A stretch of DNA of 64,000 nucleotides from positions 42,043 through 106,042 of the forward strand of contig NZ_JAGHFX010000030.1 in the NCBI RefSeq assembly GCF_017888565.1, read 5' to 3'. Below the pieces are notes generated by a model, which saw only the letters and a list, made by a program, of their open reading frames with translations, did not search any database and was not told where the DNA came from. Of the stretch, positions 18,515 through 27,496 are shown piece by piece (the first letter of the stretch is position 1; the number at the start of each line of letters is the position of its first letter). Position numbers and translations under genes: made by a program. The DNA comes from Clostridium sp. (lineage in GTDB: Bacteria; Bacillota; Clostridia; Clostridiales; Clostridiaceae).

Positions 18515-18834
18515 CTATACTTGAATATTTAGCTCCAATACAATACCAAACTTATCCTTAATCTTTGTATATTTCGAATTCTAAAATGTCTGATATAAAG
18601 GTATAATGCTTTTAGATCCAGTACTTAATAAACTCTTTTCTAAACTTTTAATTTCGATAATAGTGTCTATTTTTAGCCAAATAGATATTTGACTTTCGTT
18701 TTCCCACCTTCTATTTTAGCTTTCTCCGATAATATCTCCAGCATAAGCAAACTATCGCCTAGCTTAAATGTAGAATTTGCAATATATTCTATAGCCTTTT
18801 CATCTCTTGTATAAACAACTTCTTCAAAAGCCAT
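18515..18834 (-). pseudogene. Truncated, frameshifted VOC/PhnB-like gene
   Basis: The minus strand reads a fragment with KLGDSLLMLE, the conserved centre of PhnB-like vicinal-oxygen-chelate proteins. A stop and frameshift follow, and then a C-terminal match (YTKIKDKFGIVLELN) appears in another frame with one more stop. The N-terminal 50 or so residues typical of the family are missing. Its ATG overlaps the stop of the AraC remnant upstream, so the two were once a two-gene unit. It is clearly non-functional. Confidence 0.72.
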
Positions 18835-19194
18835 TATTTCATTACTACATATTCTTTAATTGAATCATAAATATTACTAATTTCGTTTTTATATTGCTTT
18901 ACTGAACTTCCAGTATACTTTTTGAAAGTATTAGAAAAAGTACTTGCTCTAGAATATTCAGCCATATATTAAATATTTGTAATATTACTTACTTTATCCA
19001 TAAGTTCTATTTCTTTTTCTTATTTTAATACTTATGATATATTCATTCAAAGAATAGCCAGTTATTTTCTTAAATTCACTACTGAAATAATATTTATCAT
19101 ATCCAAAATGAGTTGCTATATCTTCAACTTTTAAATCAGAAATAAATATATTAATTTTTATATAATCTAAAATCTCACTTATAATTAAATTCAT
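18834..19194 (-). pseudogene. Decayed AraC-type HTH regulator
   Basis: The first 60 codons are intact and encode an AraC helix-turn-helix (VEDIATHFGYDKYYFSSEFKKITG). The frame then shifts; the remainder (ASTFSNTFKKYTGSSVKQYK) is the second AraC HTH, with an in-frame stop before it. Some of the linking sequence is lost. It was probably a small AraC/effector-less regulator of the adjacent VOC gene. It ends just inside the chromosomal side of the ICE boundary. Confidence 0.75.
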
Positions 19195-19293
19195 ATATTA
19201 TTCATAATCCTTTTTTAATAGTTAATTAAAAAAATTATATACATCTTATATGTGTATAACAAACACATTATCTTCTTTTAGAAATATCATAAG

Positions 19294-19335
19294 AAATTCC
19301 CTTAAAAATGCTAAAAATCATTCTTAAGGGAATTT
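19294..19335 (-). terminator. Hairpin downstream of the serine recombinase
   Basis: A 12-bp inverted repeat (19294-19305 and 19324-19335, AAATTCCCTTAA type) with an 18-base loop lies 34 bases beyond the recombinase stop. The T-run after it on the minus strand is weak. It may be a terminator or part of the element end. Confidence 0.5.
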
Positions 19336-19362
19336 TATATTTATTTTCTATGTAATAATACT

Positions 19363-19377
19363 ACACATTCAATGTGT
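19363..19377. repeat. 15-base palindrome at the recombinase stop codon, candidate element end
   Basis: ACACATT-C-AATGTGT is a perfect 7-1-7 dyad overlapping the recombinase stop codon (TGA, 19369-19371). Large serine recombinases act on short sites at the element ends, usually next to their own gene. The other end is outside the window, so the site cannot be confirmed by comparing ends. Confidence 0.3.
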
Positions 19378-21123
19378 GTTTGAACTACTATGTGAACATA
19401 AATTTTCAACCTCATTATTACCATGTAAACACAATTCTTTTCTTTTATGTCTACCCCTAGCATTTTTTCTCGGTATCTTAAATTCATCACTACTTAAAGT
19501 ATTTTTAAATCCAGTTTTATATATAAAAGTAATTTTTGTTGGATCATTTTCTCCATCTTTATTCTTCTCACCTATAATTACTTTTTCAACAACACTTTCA
19601 AATACACCTCTATCAAATTTATCTAAAACTTCATTTTCTTCTAAAGTCTTTTTGAATTCTTTAAGTCGCTGTTTCATACTCTTTTCATTTTTAGCTACCA
19701 CATTTAACTTATTTCTTTCATTTAAAAGTTTTTCTTGATTATCTATTAGTTCTTGGTATTTTATTTCATAAGTTTCTTTCTCTATAATATCATCTAATCT
19801 CATATCAACTAAATTATTTATTTTTTTCTCTATTACTGATAATTCTTTTTCTATTTTTTTTATTTTATTATTAACTTCACTACTTCCTACAGTATCATTA
19901 ATTCTATTTAACAATTCTTCTAATACAGATTTCTTTTCGTCACATAATAAACGATAACTTTCAACAAAAGCATTTTCTATTACACGCTCTGAAATCCCCT
20001 TACTTTCTGGACAATATTTTTTACCCTTTTTAGTAGCAACTACACATTGCCAAATTACTTTAGAATACTCAGATCCACTATGCCAATTTCGTCTTGTTAA
20101 AGTTCCTCCACAAAATCCACATTCCATCATACAACTAAAAGCATATTTACGACTATATTTCTCTCTCTTTGTAACTCCCGCTTCATATTTACCTCTATTT
20201 TTACTTCTTCTATTTAATATCTCATGTGCTTTATCAAAAATTTCTCTACTAATTATAGGTTCATGATTATTCTTCACATAATACTTTTCTTCTTCACCTA
20301 AATTATCTAATCGTCTTTTAGATATCGGATCTATAGTAAAAGTTTTTCCCAATAATACATCTCCAATATATTTTTCATTTTTTATTATTCCTAAAACTGT
20401 AGAATTACTCCATGTTGTACTACCATACTTAGTTTTATAACCTAGATTCTCCAATTCTTGTCCAATAATTGAACCGCCTGCACCTTCAATATATCTATTA
20501 AATATGTATCTGACAATCTCTGCTTCTTTTTCATTTATTGTTAATGTTTTATCTTCTTTATGATAATCATATCCCAAACATCCTTGAAATCCTACTAATT
20601 CTCCTCGTCTCATTTTCATCTTTAAACCTTTTTTTACATTAGCTGATATGTTTTCTACTTCTTGTTGTGCAACAGAACTTAGAACAACTAAAAGTAATTC
20701 TCCATCCATTGTTAGAGTATTTATTTTTTCATCTTCAAAATATACCGCTATATTCTTCTCTTTTAACATACGAACATATTTTAATGTATCTAATGTATTT
20801 CTAGCAAAACGAGAAATTGACTTAGTAATTATCATATCAATTTCATTATTCATACAATCATTTATCATTCTTTGAAAATCTTCTCTTTTATTTACCTGTG
20901 TTCCTGTAATTGCTTCATCTGCATATATATCAACCATACACCATTCTATATTATTATTTATTAAATCAGTATAATACGATACCTGTGATTTATAACTATT
21001 AAGTTGATCTTCACTATCTGTACTAACACGACAATATGCTGCTACCCTTTTACGGTCAATATATTTACCTCTTCTTCGATTTTCTAAATAATCATTCTTC
21101 TTTATTATTTCCACTTCTTTCAT
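19369..21123 (-). CDS. Large serine recombinase (ICE integrase/excisionase, TndX-like)
   Basis: 584 residues. The resolvase domain carries the catalytic Ser34 in AAYCRVST and the SRFARN arginine motif near residue 105. A recombinase domain follows (ITKSISRF to about residue 300), then a zinc-ribbon region with CGFCGGTL and a later Cys pair, and a coiled coil around residues 420-500. This order is typical of recombinases that move conjugative elements such as Tn5397. It lies at one end of the element, with the sigma/HTH pair upstream, as int does in Tn916. It should catalyse both integration and excision. Confidence 0.95.
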   Translation of the reverse strand: MKEVEIIKKNDYLENRRRGKYIDRKRVAAYCRVSTDSEDQLNSYKSQVSYYTDLINNNIEWCMVDIYADEAITGTQVNKREDFQRMINDCMNNEIDMIITKSISRFARNTLDTLKYVRMLKEKNIAVYFEDEKINTLTMDGELLLVVLSSVAQQEVENISANVKKGLKMKMRRGELVGFQGCLGYDYHKEDKTLTINEKEAEIVRYIFNRYIEGAGGSIIGQELENLGYKTKYGSTTWSNSTVLGIIKNEKYIGDVLLGKTFTIDPISKRRLDNLGEEEKYYVKNNHEPIISREIFDKAHEILNRRSKNRGKYEAGVTKREKYSRKYAFSCMMECGFCGGTLTRRNWHSGSEYSKVIWQCVVATKKGKKYCPESKGISERVIENAFVESYRLLCDEKKSVLEELLNRINDTVGSSEVNNKIKKIEKELSVIEKKINNLVDMRLDDIIEKETYEIKYQELIDNQEKLLNERNKLNVVAKNEKSMKQRLKEFKKTLEENEVLDKFDRGVFESVVEKVIIGEKNKDGENDPTKITFIYKTGFKNTLSSDEFKIPRKNARGRHKRKELCLHGNNEVENLCSHSSSNTH

Positions 21124-21191
21124 ATATTATATAGCCTCCCAACTTTGTATTCCCTTTGTTGTATATATAATACTTCAAAGCAATATACAAT

Positions 21192-21338
21192 TCAAGTTGT
21201 TATATCAGAAATAATATTATAATCTTTCATTAATTTATTTTTTACTATATTATACTCCTCAATGGAAATAAGTTCTTTTTCAAGAAGTTGTTTTAACATG
21301 GCTAATTGCATAGTATATCTAATTAATTTATTTTTCAT
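21192..21338 (-). CDS. 48-residue SHOCT-like small protein
   Basis: Too short for routine ORF calling, but it has AAGGA eight bases before its ATG. The translation has the pattern LAMLKQLLEKELISIEEYN, like the short helical SHOCT domain in which a LI-x-EEY motif follows a leucine-rich helix. Small proteins of this kind commonly precede serine recombinase genes in clostridial mobile elements. Its role is unknown; an excision or directionality factor is only a guess. Confidence 0.6.
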   Translation of the reverse strand: MKNKLIRYTMQLAMLKQLLEKELISIEEYNIVKNKLMKDYNIISDITT

Positions 21339-21350
21339 TTTTACACATCC

Positions 21351-21416
21351 TTAATTAAATATTCTATATTTCAGTAAACAATTATACGGCTCTGGCAAGC
21401 TCCACAGGAATTTCAC
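21351..21416 (-). CDS. Possible 21-residue ORF coupled to the SHOCT-like gene
   Basis: A GTG-started frame encodes a short peptide containing LWSLPEPYNCLLKY. Its TAA lies inside the ribosome site of the next ORF, 12 bases before that ATG, a layout that suggests translational coupling. It lacks a strong ribosome site of its own, and I do not recognise the peptide. It could instead be part of a structured leader. Confidence 0.3.
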   Translation of the reverse strand: MKFLWSLPEPYNCLLKYRIFN

Positions 21417-21750
21417 CTTATCCCATTCTTATGGGTATACCGTTATTTTAAACGGGAGTATCATTATACTAATATATAAATCATGGCAGTCATTTTGCCA
21501 AAATGACTTACAGGTCACTAACTTTAATCGCTCTCTTCTATTATATAAAAGGTCTTGGCGAGTTAGTCTGTTGGCTCATTATATATTAAATGTATATAAT
21601 TGTTTTATTCAATTTTCAAAGATCAATCTAGACCTATATAATATCGGTCTATTAAAATATATTAAAATTTAATATACTTTAATATGCCGATATTTCCTAA
21701 GCTAGAGAGAGTATAGAAGGGGTCTAAATACTCCTCTAGCCAAATTTATA
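21417..21750 (-). other. Structured non-coding stretch upstream of the recombinase genes
   Basis: No supported ORF lies here. On the minus strand the stretch contains several dyads, including a 19-base perfect hairpin (21489-21507, GTCATTTT/AAAATGAC) and a CCCGTTT/AACGG pair near 21450. Its GC content is higher than its surroundings. In Tn916-like elements the region between orf8 and int carries regulatory RNA and promoters, so it may be a leader controlling excision. Confidence 0.45.
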
Positions 21751-21990
21751 TTATGCTACTTTAAATTTTAAGATTGTATAAATCAGTTTTAACTCAAGTA
21801 AACTCTTTTTTTCTTCATCTAAACATCTATAAACATTCCCACCTTTATCATATAGAGTTCTTGTACAAAGTTTAATAATATAAGCTTCATAATTTCTTAG
21901 AATTATCTCTATAGAAATTACATCTCCTTTTGTAGCTGCATAAATAACATCATATGATAATAATTTATTAGTTTTATGTAGCGAACTCAT
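21751..21990 (-). CDS. Tn916 Orf8-like helix-turn-helix protein
   Basis: 79 residues. The opening SYDVIYAATKGDVISIEIILRNYEAYI matches the short HTH-domain proteins paired with Orf7-type sigma factors in Tn916-like elements. It starts by overlapping the last 17 bases of the sigma gene, so the two are co-translated. It is thought to help the sigma-like partner in element transcription. The family call rests on both sequence pattern and neighbour. Confidence 0.8.
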   Translation of the reverse strand: MSSLHKTNKLLSYDVIYAATKGDVISIEIILRNYEAYIIKLCTRTLYDKGGNVYRCLDEEKKSLLELKLIYTILKFKVA

Positions 21991-22411
21991 TTTTCTTTAC
22001 CTCCAATATTTTTCTCAATGTTTTGATTCCAACAGTTCTTTGATACCATACTGTATCTTGGCTAACATTTAAAAATCCTGAAATTTCTTTATCGTTATAA
22101 CCAATGAAATATGAAAGTAAAATTATTTTCTGTCTTAATTCTGGTAATAAGCTGATAGCCTCTCCTAAAATATCGTTTGTTATATGAATTTTAAATCCTT
22201 TTACATTAAAGCTATAACAATCACTAAAATAAAAATCATTTGAAAAAATATTATTTATTTGCTTTTCTGATAATTCACAAAATAAGATTTGTATTTGCCT
22301 AAGATATTTATTTTTTCTCTCAATATCAATAGATTCATTTTTTAATGCTTTTTTACAAAAGCTATCAAACTCATATATGATAGATTCCTTGCTTATTACT
22401 CTGTTTTTCAT
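21974..22411 (-). CDS. Tn916 Orf7-like sigma-70 region 4 protein
   Basis: 145 residues. The C-terminal third, LPELRQKIILLSYFIGYNDKEISGFLNVSQDTVWYQR, is a sigma region 4 helix-turn-helix. The ATG follows GAGGAGGTGA. In Tn916 the equivalent Orf7 with Orf8 drives transcription toward the integrase and conjugation genes. It is the first gene of the regulatory pair, next to the recombinase, and supports the identification of the element as an ICE. Confidence 0.85.
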   Translation of the reverse strand: MKNRVISKESIIYEFDSFCKKALKNESIDIERKNKYLRQIQILFCELSEKQINNIFSNDFYFSDCYSFNVKGFKIHITNDILGEAISLLPELRQKIILLSYFIGYNDKEISGFLNVSQDTVWYQRTVGIKTLRKILEVKKNEFAT

Positions 22412-22514
22412 ATTCTCACCTCCTCTCGCATTAAGCTAAAGTGGTGATAAACCGCTTTCTTTTCCCCTTCTACTATTACCACGAATAGCATAATAATAAT
22501 TCCGTAAAATATAT

Positions 22515-22553
22515 AAAAAAAGCACATAATTAGTCATAAAACTAATTACATGC
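22515..22553 (-). terminator. Terminator of the ABC transporter pair
   Basis: A 13-bp stem with one mismatch (22522-22534 and 22541-22553) is followed on the minus strand by seven T. It separates the siderophore cargo from the element's sigma/HTH genes. Confidence 0.82.
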
Positions 22554-22658
22554 TAAAAAATATCTTATGTTTTTTTTAAATTAAAAATAATCATGCTTTC
22601 AAATTACAAATCATAATCTATTTTATAAATCACAGTGTATTTATAATCTTTATTAATT

Positions 22659-24380
22659 TTAATATTTAAATTCTTCTACTAATCGTTCCTCCTCAACAAG
22701 CTTTTTATATAAATTTGACTTTTCCAATAACTCACAATGTTTTCCAAAGCACTCAACTTTACCATCATTTATAACAACAATCTTATCTACATTTTCTATA
22801 GATTTTAATCTGTGAGAAATTATAATTACTGTCCTATCTTTCATAAGTCTATTAAGACTTTCCTGAATTTTATTCTCATTTTCCACATCAAGACTTGCTG
22901 CAATTTCATCTAAAATAACTATAGGAGCATCTTTTAAAAACGCTCTTGCTATAGAAAGTCTTTGCCTTTCTCCACCTGAAAGTGAAGCCCCATTTTCGCC
23001 GATTAAAGTATTATACTTATGTGGTAATTTTTTTATAAATTCTTCACAGTTTGCAAGACAAGCAGCTTCTCTTACTTCTTCATCAGTAGCCCCTTTTTTA
23101 CCTATTCTTATATTTTCCATAATAGAAGTATTGAATAAAGTTACATCTTGAAATACAATAGATATCTTTTGAAATAAAGCCTTTGTAGAAATATCTTTAA
23201 TATCAATATTCCCAATACTTATTTTCCCATTATCATAATCATATAGCCTTGATATTAGTCTAAGTATACTTGTTTTACCACAACCACTCATCCCTACTAA
23301 TGCTGTAACTTCTCCTTGTTTAGCAATAAAGGATATTCCTTTTAGTATTTTATTATTGTTGTTATATCCAAAAGTAACATTTTCAAGTTTTATATTAAAA
23401 TTTTTAATATTTACTTCTTTGCCTTCTTGTATTTCATTTCCCCTAATTTCTTTTATTCTCTTTATTCTAGAATCAAGATAAAAAAGTTCCGACACATTTT
23501 CAGTGATACCATCTACAAGTTCTTTTATTTTCACAGCCGCCAATAGATACCCAATTAGGTATAGAATATTAATTTCCCCAGATATATACATATCTGTTCC
23601 AATTAAAATAACTACTGCAATTGAAATATACATAACAATACCAGCACTTGCAACAGGAATAACTTGTACACAATTTGATTTTAATTGTAACTTCTCTCCA
23701 TCTTCCATCTTTTTATAAAGATTTCTTTTAAATTTTTCAGCTAAACCAAAGCTTTTAATATCCTGTCCCATTTCAATGGTTTCTTGAAAAGATTCTGAAT
23801 TTTCCCTTAATTTTAAATAATGTTTTTTTATTTCATTTAATTGTGTTTTCTTAGAAATATACATAAGTAAAAAACTTAAAATTACAGGTAATATTACTGC
23901 AAAAGCAAGTTTTAAATTTCCCAAAATTAACATTAATGATAATAAAGGAAAAAATATATAAAATCCTAATACTTTTGGTATAGCATGACTCATCGCATGC
24001 TCTATTGCTTCTACATCACTCATAATTGTTTGCGATAAATCAGACAAATCGTGTTTAGAAAAGTATGAGAGAGGTAATCTACTTAATCTTTGTCCAATAT
24101 CTATCCTTAAATTAGCACTTTCTTTATATGTAGCATTATAAAGAAAATCATATTCAATACTTAATAGAAGATACATTATTACCAGAACAATTATAGAAAA
24201 TCCAATGTAAAATTCATTACTTTTTATGTTTCCTAAAACAAGCTCATCTATAAATATCATTAATAAAATCGAAGGAACCATATTAATAGCATAAATTAAA
24301 AAACTTACAAAACTTGCTTTTACTAAATCCTTTGCTCCCTGTTCTGTTAGTGCAAACTTATTTTTAACAAAATTCTCCAT
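22659..24380 (-). CDS. ABC transporter, fused membrane and ATPase domains (YbtQ-like)
   Basis: 573 residues. Six membrane segments occupy about residues 15-300; the ATPase half has Walker A GMSGCGKTS, signature LSGGERQ, Walker B VILDE and the switch His in ISHRL. It overlaps its partner gene by 17 bases, so the two form a heterodimer. The pair resembles YbtP/YbtQ and IrtA/IrtB, exporter-fold proteins that import iron-siderophore. Import is inferred from that likeness; export cannot be excluded. Confidence 0.88.
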   Translation of the reverse strand: MENFVKNKFALTEQGAKDLVKASFVSFLIYAINMVPSILLMIFIDELVLGNIKSNEFYIGFSIIVLVIMYLLLSIEYDFLYNATYKESANLRIDIGQRLSRLPLSYFSKHDLSDLSQTIMSDVEAIEHAMSHAIPKVLGFYIFFPLLSLMLILGNLKLAFAVILPVILSFLLMYISKKTQLNEIKKHYLKLRENSESFQETIEMGQDIKSFGLAEKFKRNLYKKMEDGEKLQLKSNCVQVIPVASAGIVMYISIAVVILIGTDMYISGEINILYLIGYLLAAVKIKELVDGITENVSELFYLDSRIKRIKEIRGNEIQEGKEVNIKNFNIKLENVTFGYNNNNKILKGISFIAKQGEVTALVGMSGCGKTSILRLISRLYDYDNGKISIGNIDIKDISTKALFQKISIVFQDVTLFNTSIMENIRIGKKGATDEEVREAACLANCEEFIKKLPHKYNTLIGENGASLSGGERQRLSIARAFLKDAPIVILDEIAASLDVENENKIQESLNRLMKDRTVIIISHRLKSIENVDKIVVINDGKVECFGKHCELLEKSNLYKKLVEEERLVEEFKY

Positions 24381-26121
24381 ATCCTATCCTCCAATTATTA
24401 GCTTTTCCGTATGTTTCTTGAAATTCTCTGTATTTACTATCTATACTCATCAATTCTAAATCGTTACCTCTTTCGATAATTTTACCATCTTCTATAACTA
24501 GAATTTCATCTACATTTCGTATACTTGTAAGTCTATGTGCAACCATAATAACAGTTTTACCTTTCATCAAATTCGAAAATGCAATTTGAAGTTCATGCTC
24601 ATTTTCAGGATCAACGGAAGCACTTGCTTCATCAAGTATAACTATATTTGCATCTTTGAGAATCGCTCTTGCTATTGCTATTCTTTGTTTTTCTCCTCCA
24701 GATAAATATACCCCTTTACTTCCTATAACAGTATTTTCTCTATCTTTAAATTTATCTAAAATAGAACCACAACCCGCTAAATAAAGCGCATTTATTACTT
24801 CTTCTCTTGTTGCTTTTTCATTAGCTAATTTTACATTTTCGTATATTGTTGTCTTAAATAATTTAACATTTTGAAATACAAAAGCAATATTTTTAATTAA
24901 ACATTCTTCTCTGTATTTTTCAATTGGTTCACCTCCTATTTTTATAACCCCTTTATTAACTTTATAAAAACCTGAAATCAACTTTGCAATTGTAGATTTA
25001 CCACTGCCTGAAGCTCCAACAAGTGCATAACTTTTATTTTGTTTTAATTTAAAACTCAAATTATCTATAATCATATCTTTTGTATATCCAAAACTAACAT
25101 TCTCAAATTCAATATCAAAATTATTAAAATTATCTTTATTCCCAAATCTTAATTTATCTTTTTGCATTTCATTAAAAAGTTCTTCTAATTTATCTACTGC
25201 TGAAATTCCTTGAAAAGCATACGTAGATACATACATAACTTTCATAAAAGAGTTAAAAATAATACCACTTAAAAATAAAATCATAATCAACTCAACAGCA
25301 AGTATTTGAGGATTTTTAGATATATCCATTGTAAGTGCTACAATAGGAATTGTAATTAAAACCACCCCACAAAAAAACCATTGATATCTTACATATGGCT
25401 TTTTACAACTTAGTGAATAATCATGGGCATATTTCGAATAATCTTTTATTGCTTTATAAAGAGTTTTGAATGAAGATACATCTGTCCCAAATATTTTTAT
25501 TACCTGTATTCCTCTAATATATTCAACTGTTTCACTACTTAAATTTTCAAGAGCTTTTTGATAATATTTCATAAATTCCTGTTCACCCATCATAAGTTTT
25601 AAAAGAATTCCTGATACTATTGTAAGTGAAACTAAAACAACGCCTACCTTAATACCTATAAAAAATCCTAATATAAGAATAAAAATAGGGGTAAGGACTG
25701 CTCCTGCATTATCTGGAATAAGGTGAGCTACAATTTGATGTGTTTGTGATGCATTATCATCTATAATTTTTCTTATCTTCCCTGATGAATTCAAATCAAA
25801 GAACCTAAAGCTTGCCTTTGTCAATCCATCAATTCCTCTTTTTCTTAGATTCGTTTCCAATCTAAACCCAATAATATGACAAATAAAAACTGCTATAAAA
25901 TAAAGTATTGCACCAATTGCTAACATTCCAGTAATAATTAATGCATATTCTTTAGACTTATATATATTATTATTCACAATAAGTCCTTTCAAAAATTCAC
26001 TTAAATAATAATATGAACCAACTGTAACTACAGTACTAACAGTTGTAAGTAATATTGATATATATGCTAGATATTTTTTCTCAGGCACATATTTTAGTAG
26101 TTTTCTGTAAACTTTAAACAT
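24364..26121 (-). CDS. ABC transporter, fused membrane and ATPase domains (YbtP-like)
   Basis: 585 residues. An N-terminal six-helix membrane domain is followed by an ATPase with Walker A GASGSGKST, signature LSGGEKQ, Walker B VILDE and AHRL. It is the first gene of a two-gene unit with the YbtQ-like partner and is divergent from an AraC regulator across a palindromic promoter. No substrate-binding protein is encoded beside it. As in the yersiniabactin system, this gene pair next to an AraC regulator suggests siderophore uptake. Confidence 0.88.
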   Translation of the reverse strand: MFKVYRKLLKYVPEKKYLAYISILLTTVSTVVTVGSYYYLSEFLKGLIVNNNIYKSKEYALIITGMLAIGAILYFIAVFICHIIGFRLETNLRKRGIDGLTKASFRFFDLNSSGKIRKIIDDNASQTHQIVAHLIPDNAGAVLTPIFILILGFFIGIKVGVVLVSLTIVSGILLKLMMGEQEFMKYYQKALENLSSETVEYIRGIQVIKIFGTDVSSFKTLYKAIKDYSKYAHDYSLSCKKPYVRYQWFFCGVVLITIPIVALTMDISKNPQILAVELIMILFLSGIIFNSFMKVMYVSTYAFQGISAVDKLEELFNEMQKDKLRFGNKDNFNNFDIEFENVSFGYTKDMIIDNLSFKLKQNKSYALVGASGSGKSTIAKLISGFYKVNKGVIKIGGEPIEKYREECLIKNIAFVFQNVKLFKTTIYENVKLANEKATREEVINALYLAGCGSILDKFKDRENTVIGSKGVYLSGGEKQRIAIARAILKDANIVILDEASASVDPENEHELQIAFSNLMKGKTVIMVAHRLTSIRNVDEILVIEDGKIIERGNDLELMSIDSKYREFQETYGKANNWRIGYGEFC

Positions 26122-26246
26122 ATTATTCCTCCCTTTAAATTATTTCATTTAGACATAATATTTTTTTTTGTAAACTTCTCTTAAAATTCAACTTTTTATA
26201 TAAAATTAGATAAAGCCTACTTTTAAAGATCATATAATCTACATTT

Positions 26247-26276
26247 ATTGTATCATTTCAAATATTGTGATACAAT
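26247..26276. promoter_or_regulatory. Palindromic bidirectional promoter between the AraC and ABC genes
   Basis: A 9-bp perfect inverted repeat (26247-26255 and 26268-26276) with a 12-base spacer. Each strand contains the same promoter: -35 TTGTAT, 17-base spacer, extended -10 TGATACAAT. On the plus strand the -10 is 26271-26276 and on the minus strand it is 26247-26252. One site could therefore serve both genes and also be the regulator's operator. Confidence 0.6.
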
Positions 26277-26326
26277 AAAATCAAAAATAAATGTCTTATC
26301 ATGATATTTATAAAGAGGTGTTTTGT

Positions 26327-27316
26327 TTGAAAAAATTTGAAAATATGCTGAAAGATATAGGATATACAGAATGCTCCAAATGTCAAAAATATTCTTCAGC
26401 AGGTAATGCTTTCTATATTGATAATGAAGAAATAACTGGTATTTACTGGTTTTACGAAACAGAATATTTTATTATTGACATTCATGATTTTTTTATAAAA
26501 AAAGAAATGATTGTAGATTCCTTTCCCACTATAAAACCTTATATGAGTTTTTCATCAACTTATATAATTACTGCAAATGGTGAATGGTTTAATCCCTATC
26601 AGAATATGACTTCAAATACAGTTTTTATCATGAATGTTGATAATTCAGATATACGTTTTCTTTTACATGGTAACCATCCTTATTTCAGTGTTGGTGTAAA
26701 TTTCAAAAAAAATATGATTGAAAAATATTTAGATACTACCAATGATGATATTTCAAATATATTCCTTGATACACGAGATCTAATTACAAAACATATAAAT
26801 AAATTGGCAAATTCTATTTTAAACTGTAAAATGACTTCTACTTCAGCTAGTTTATTTTTTGAAGCTAAAGCAAAAGAGTGGTTATCAATTACCTTAAATG
26901 CCTATGAACAAAAGAAATATGTTAAACCTATTTCTGAAAAAGATGAAAAAGCAATTGAAAACGTAGCAAATTACATAGATGATCACTTAACTTTTGATAT
27001 TCCTCAAGAACTTTTAGAAAAAATAGCTATGATGAGCGGAACCAAACTCAAAAATACTTTTAAACACAAGTATCAAATGAGTATAACAGAATATACTCAA
27101 AGAAAAAGAATTAATATAGCTGAAAATTTAATTTTAACTACAAATCTTGATATTAAAGATATTGCTAAATCTGTAGGATATAACTCTCATAGTAGATTTA
27201 CTACTCTGTTTAAAAGATACAAAAATATCTATCCAAAAGATCTTAAGGGATCCAACGATCAATATATACAATCAATATGTTGTAAAAATAAAAATAATAA
27301 TAAAATCAAGCCATAA
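26327..27316 (+). CDS. AraC-family regulator of the siderophore locus (YbtA-like position)
   Basis: About 329 residues. The C-terminal 100 residues contain two AraC helix-turn-helix motifs, the second being SVGYNSHSRFTTLFKRYKNIYPKDL. The N-terminal 220 residues are a sensing domain. I chose the TTG start at 26327 because AGAGGTG lies six bases upstream; an in-frame ATG at 26291 has no site. In yersiniabactin and pyochelin systems an AraC protein (YbtA, PchR) binds the siderophore and activates synthesis and uptake genes; the same role is inferred here. Confidence 0.85.
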   Translation: MKKFENMLKDIGYTECSKCQKYSSAGNAFYIDNEEITGIYWFYETEYFIIDIHDFFIKKEMIVDSFPTIKPYMSFSSTYIITANGEWFNPYQNMTSNTVFIMNVDNSDIRFLLHGNHPYFSVGVNFKKNMIEKYLDTTNDDISNIFLDTRDLITKHINKLANSILNCKMTSTSASLFFEAKAKEWLSITLNAYEQKKYVKPISEKDEKAIENVANYIDDHLTFDIPQELLEKIAMMSGTKLKNTFKHKYQMSITEYTQRKRINIAENLILTTNLDIKDIAKSVGYNSHSRFTTLFKRYKNIYPKDLKGSNDQYIQSICCKNKNNNKIKP

Positions 27317-27320
27317 TTTA

Positions 27321-27366
27321 AAAAAGATATTTTTCAACATTTTTTTGTTGAAAAATATCTTTTTTT
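27321..27366. terminator. Bidirectional terminator between AraC and the ECF genes
   Basis: A perfect 19-bp inverted repeat (27321-27339 and 27346-27364) with T-runs on both strands. It closes the plus-strand AraC gene and the convergent minus-strand ECF/siderophore operon. Confidence 0.88.
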
Positions 27367-27496
27367 ATTTTTTGTTTAACTAAACATTTACTATAAAGTT
27401 TATATTTGTATACATATTGCTAAATAACATGTTCCTTCAATTTCTTATATAGACTTTAAATACAGACTCGTTCTTTTTATATTCAATTCTATGGCC

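Noticed and set aside
26291..26326. ATG at 26291 as start of the siderophore AraC regulator
   Set aside because: It lacks a ribosome site, while the in-frame TTG at 26327 has AGAGGTG six bases upstream.
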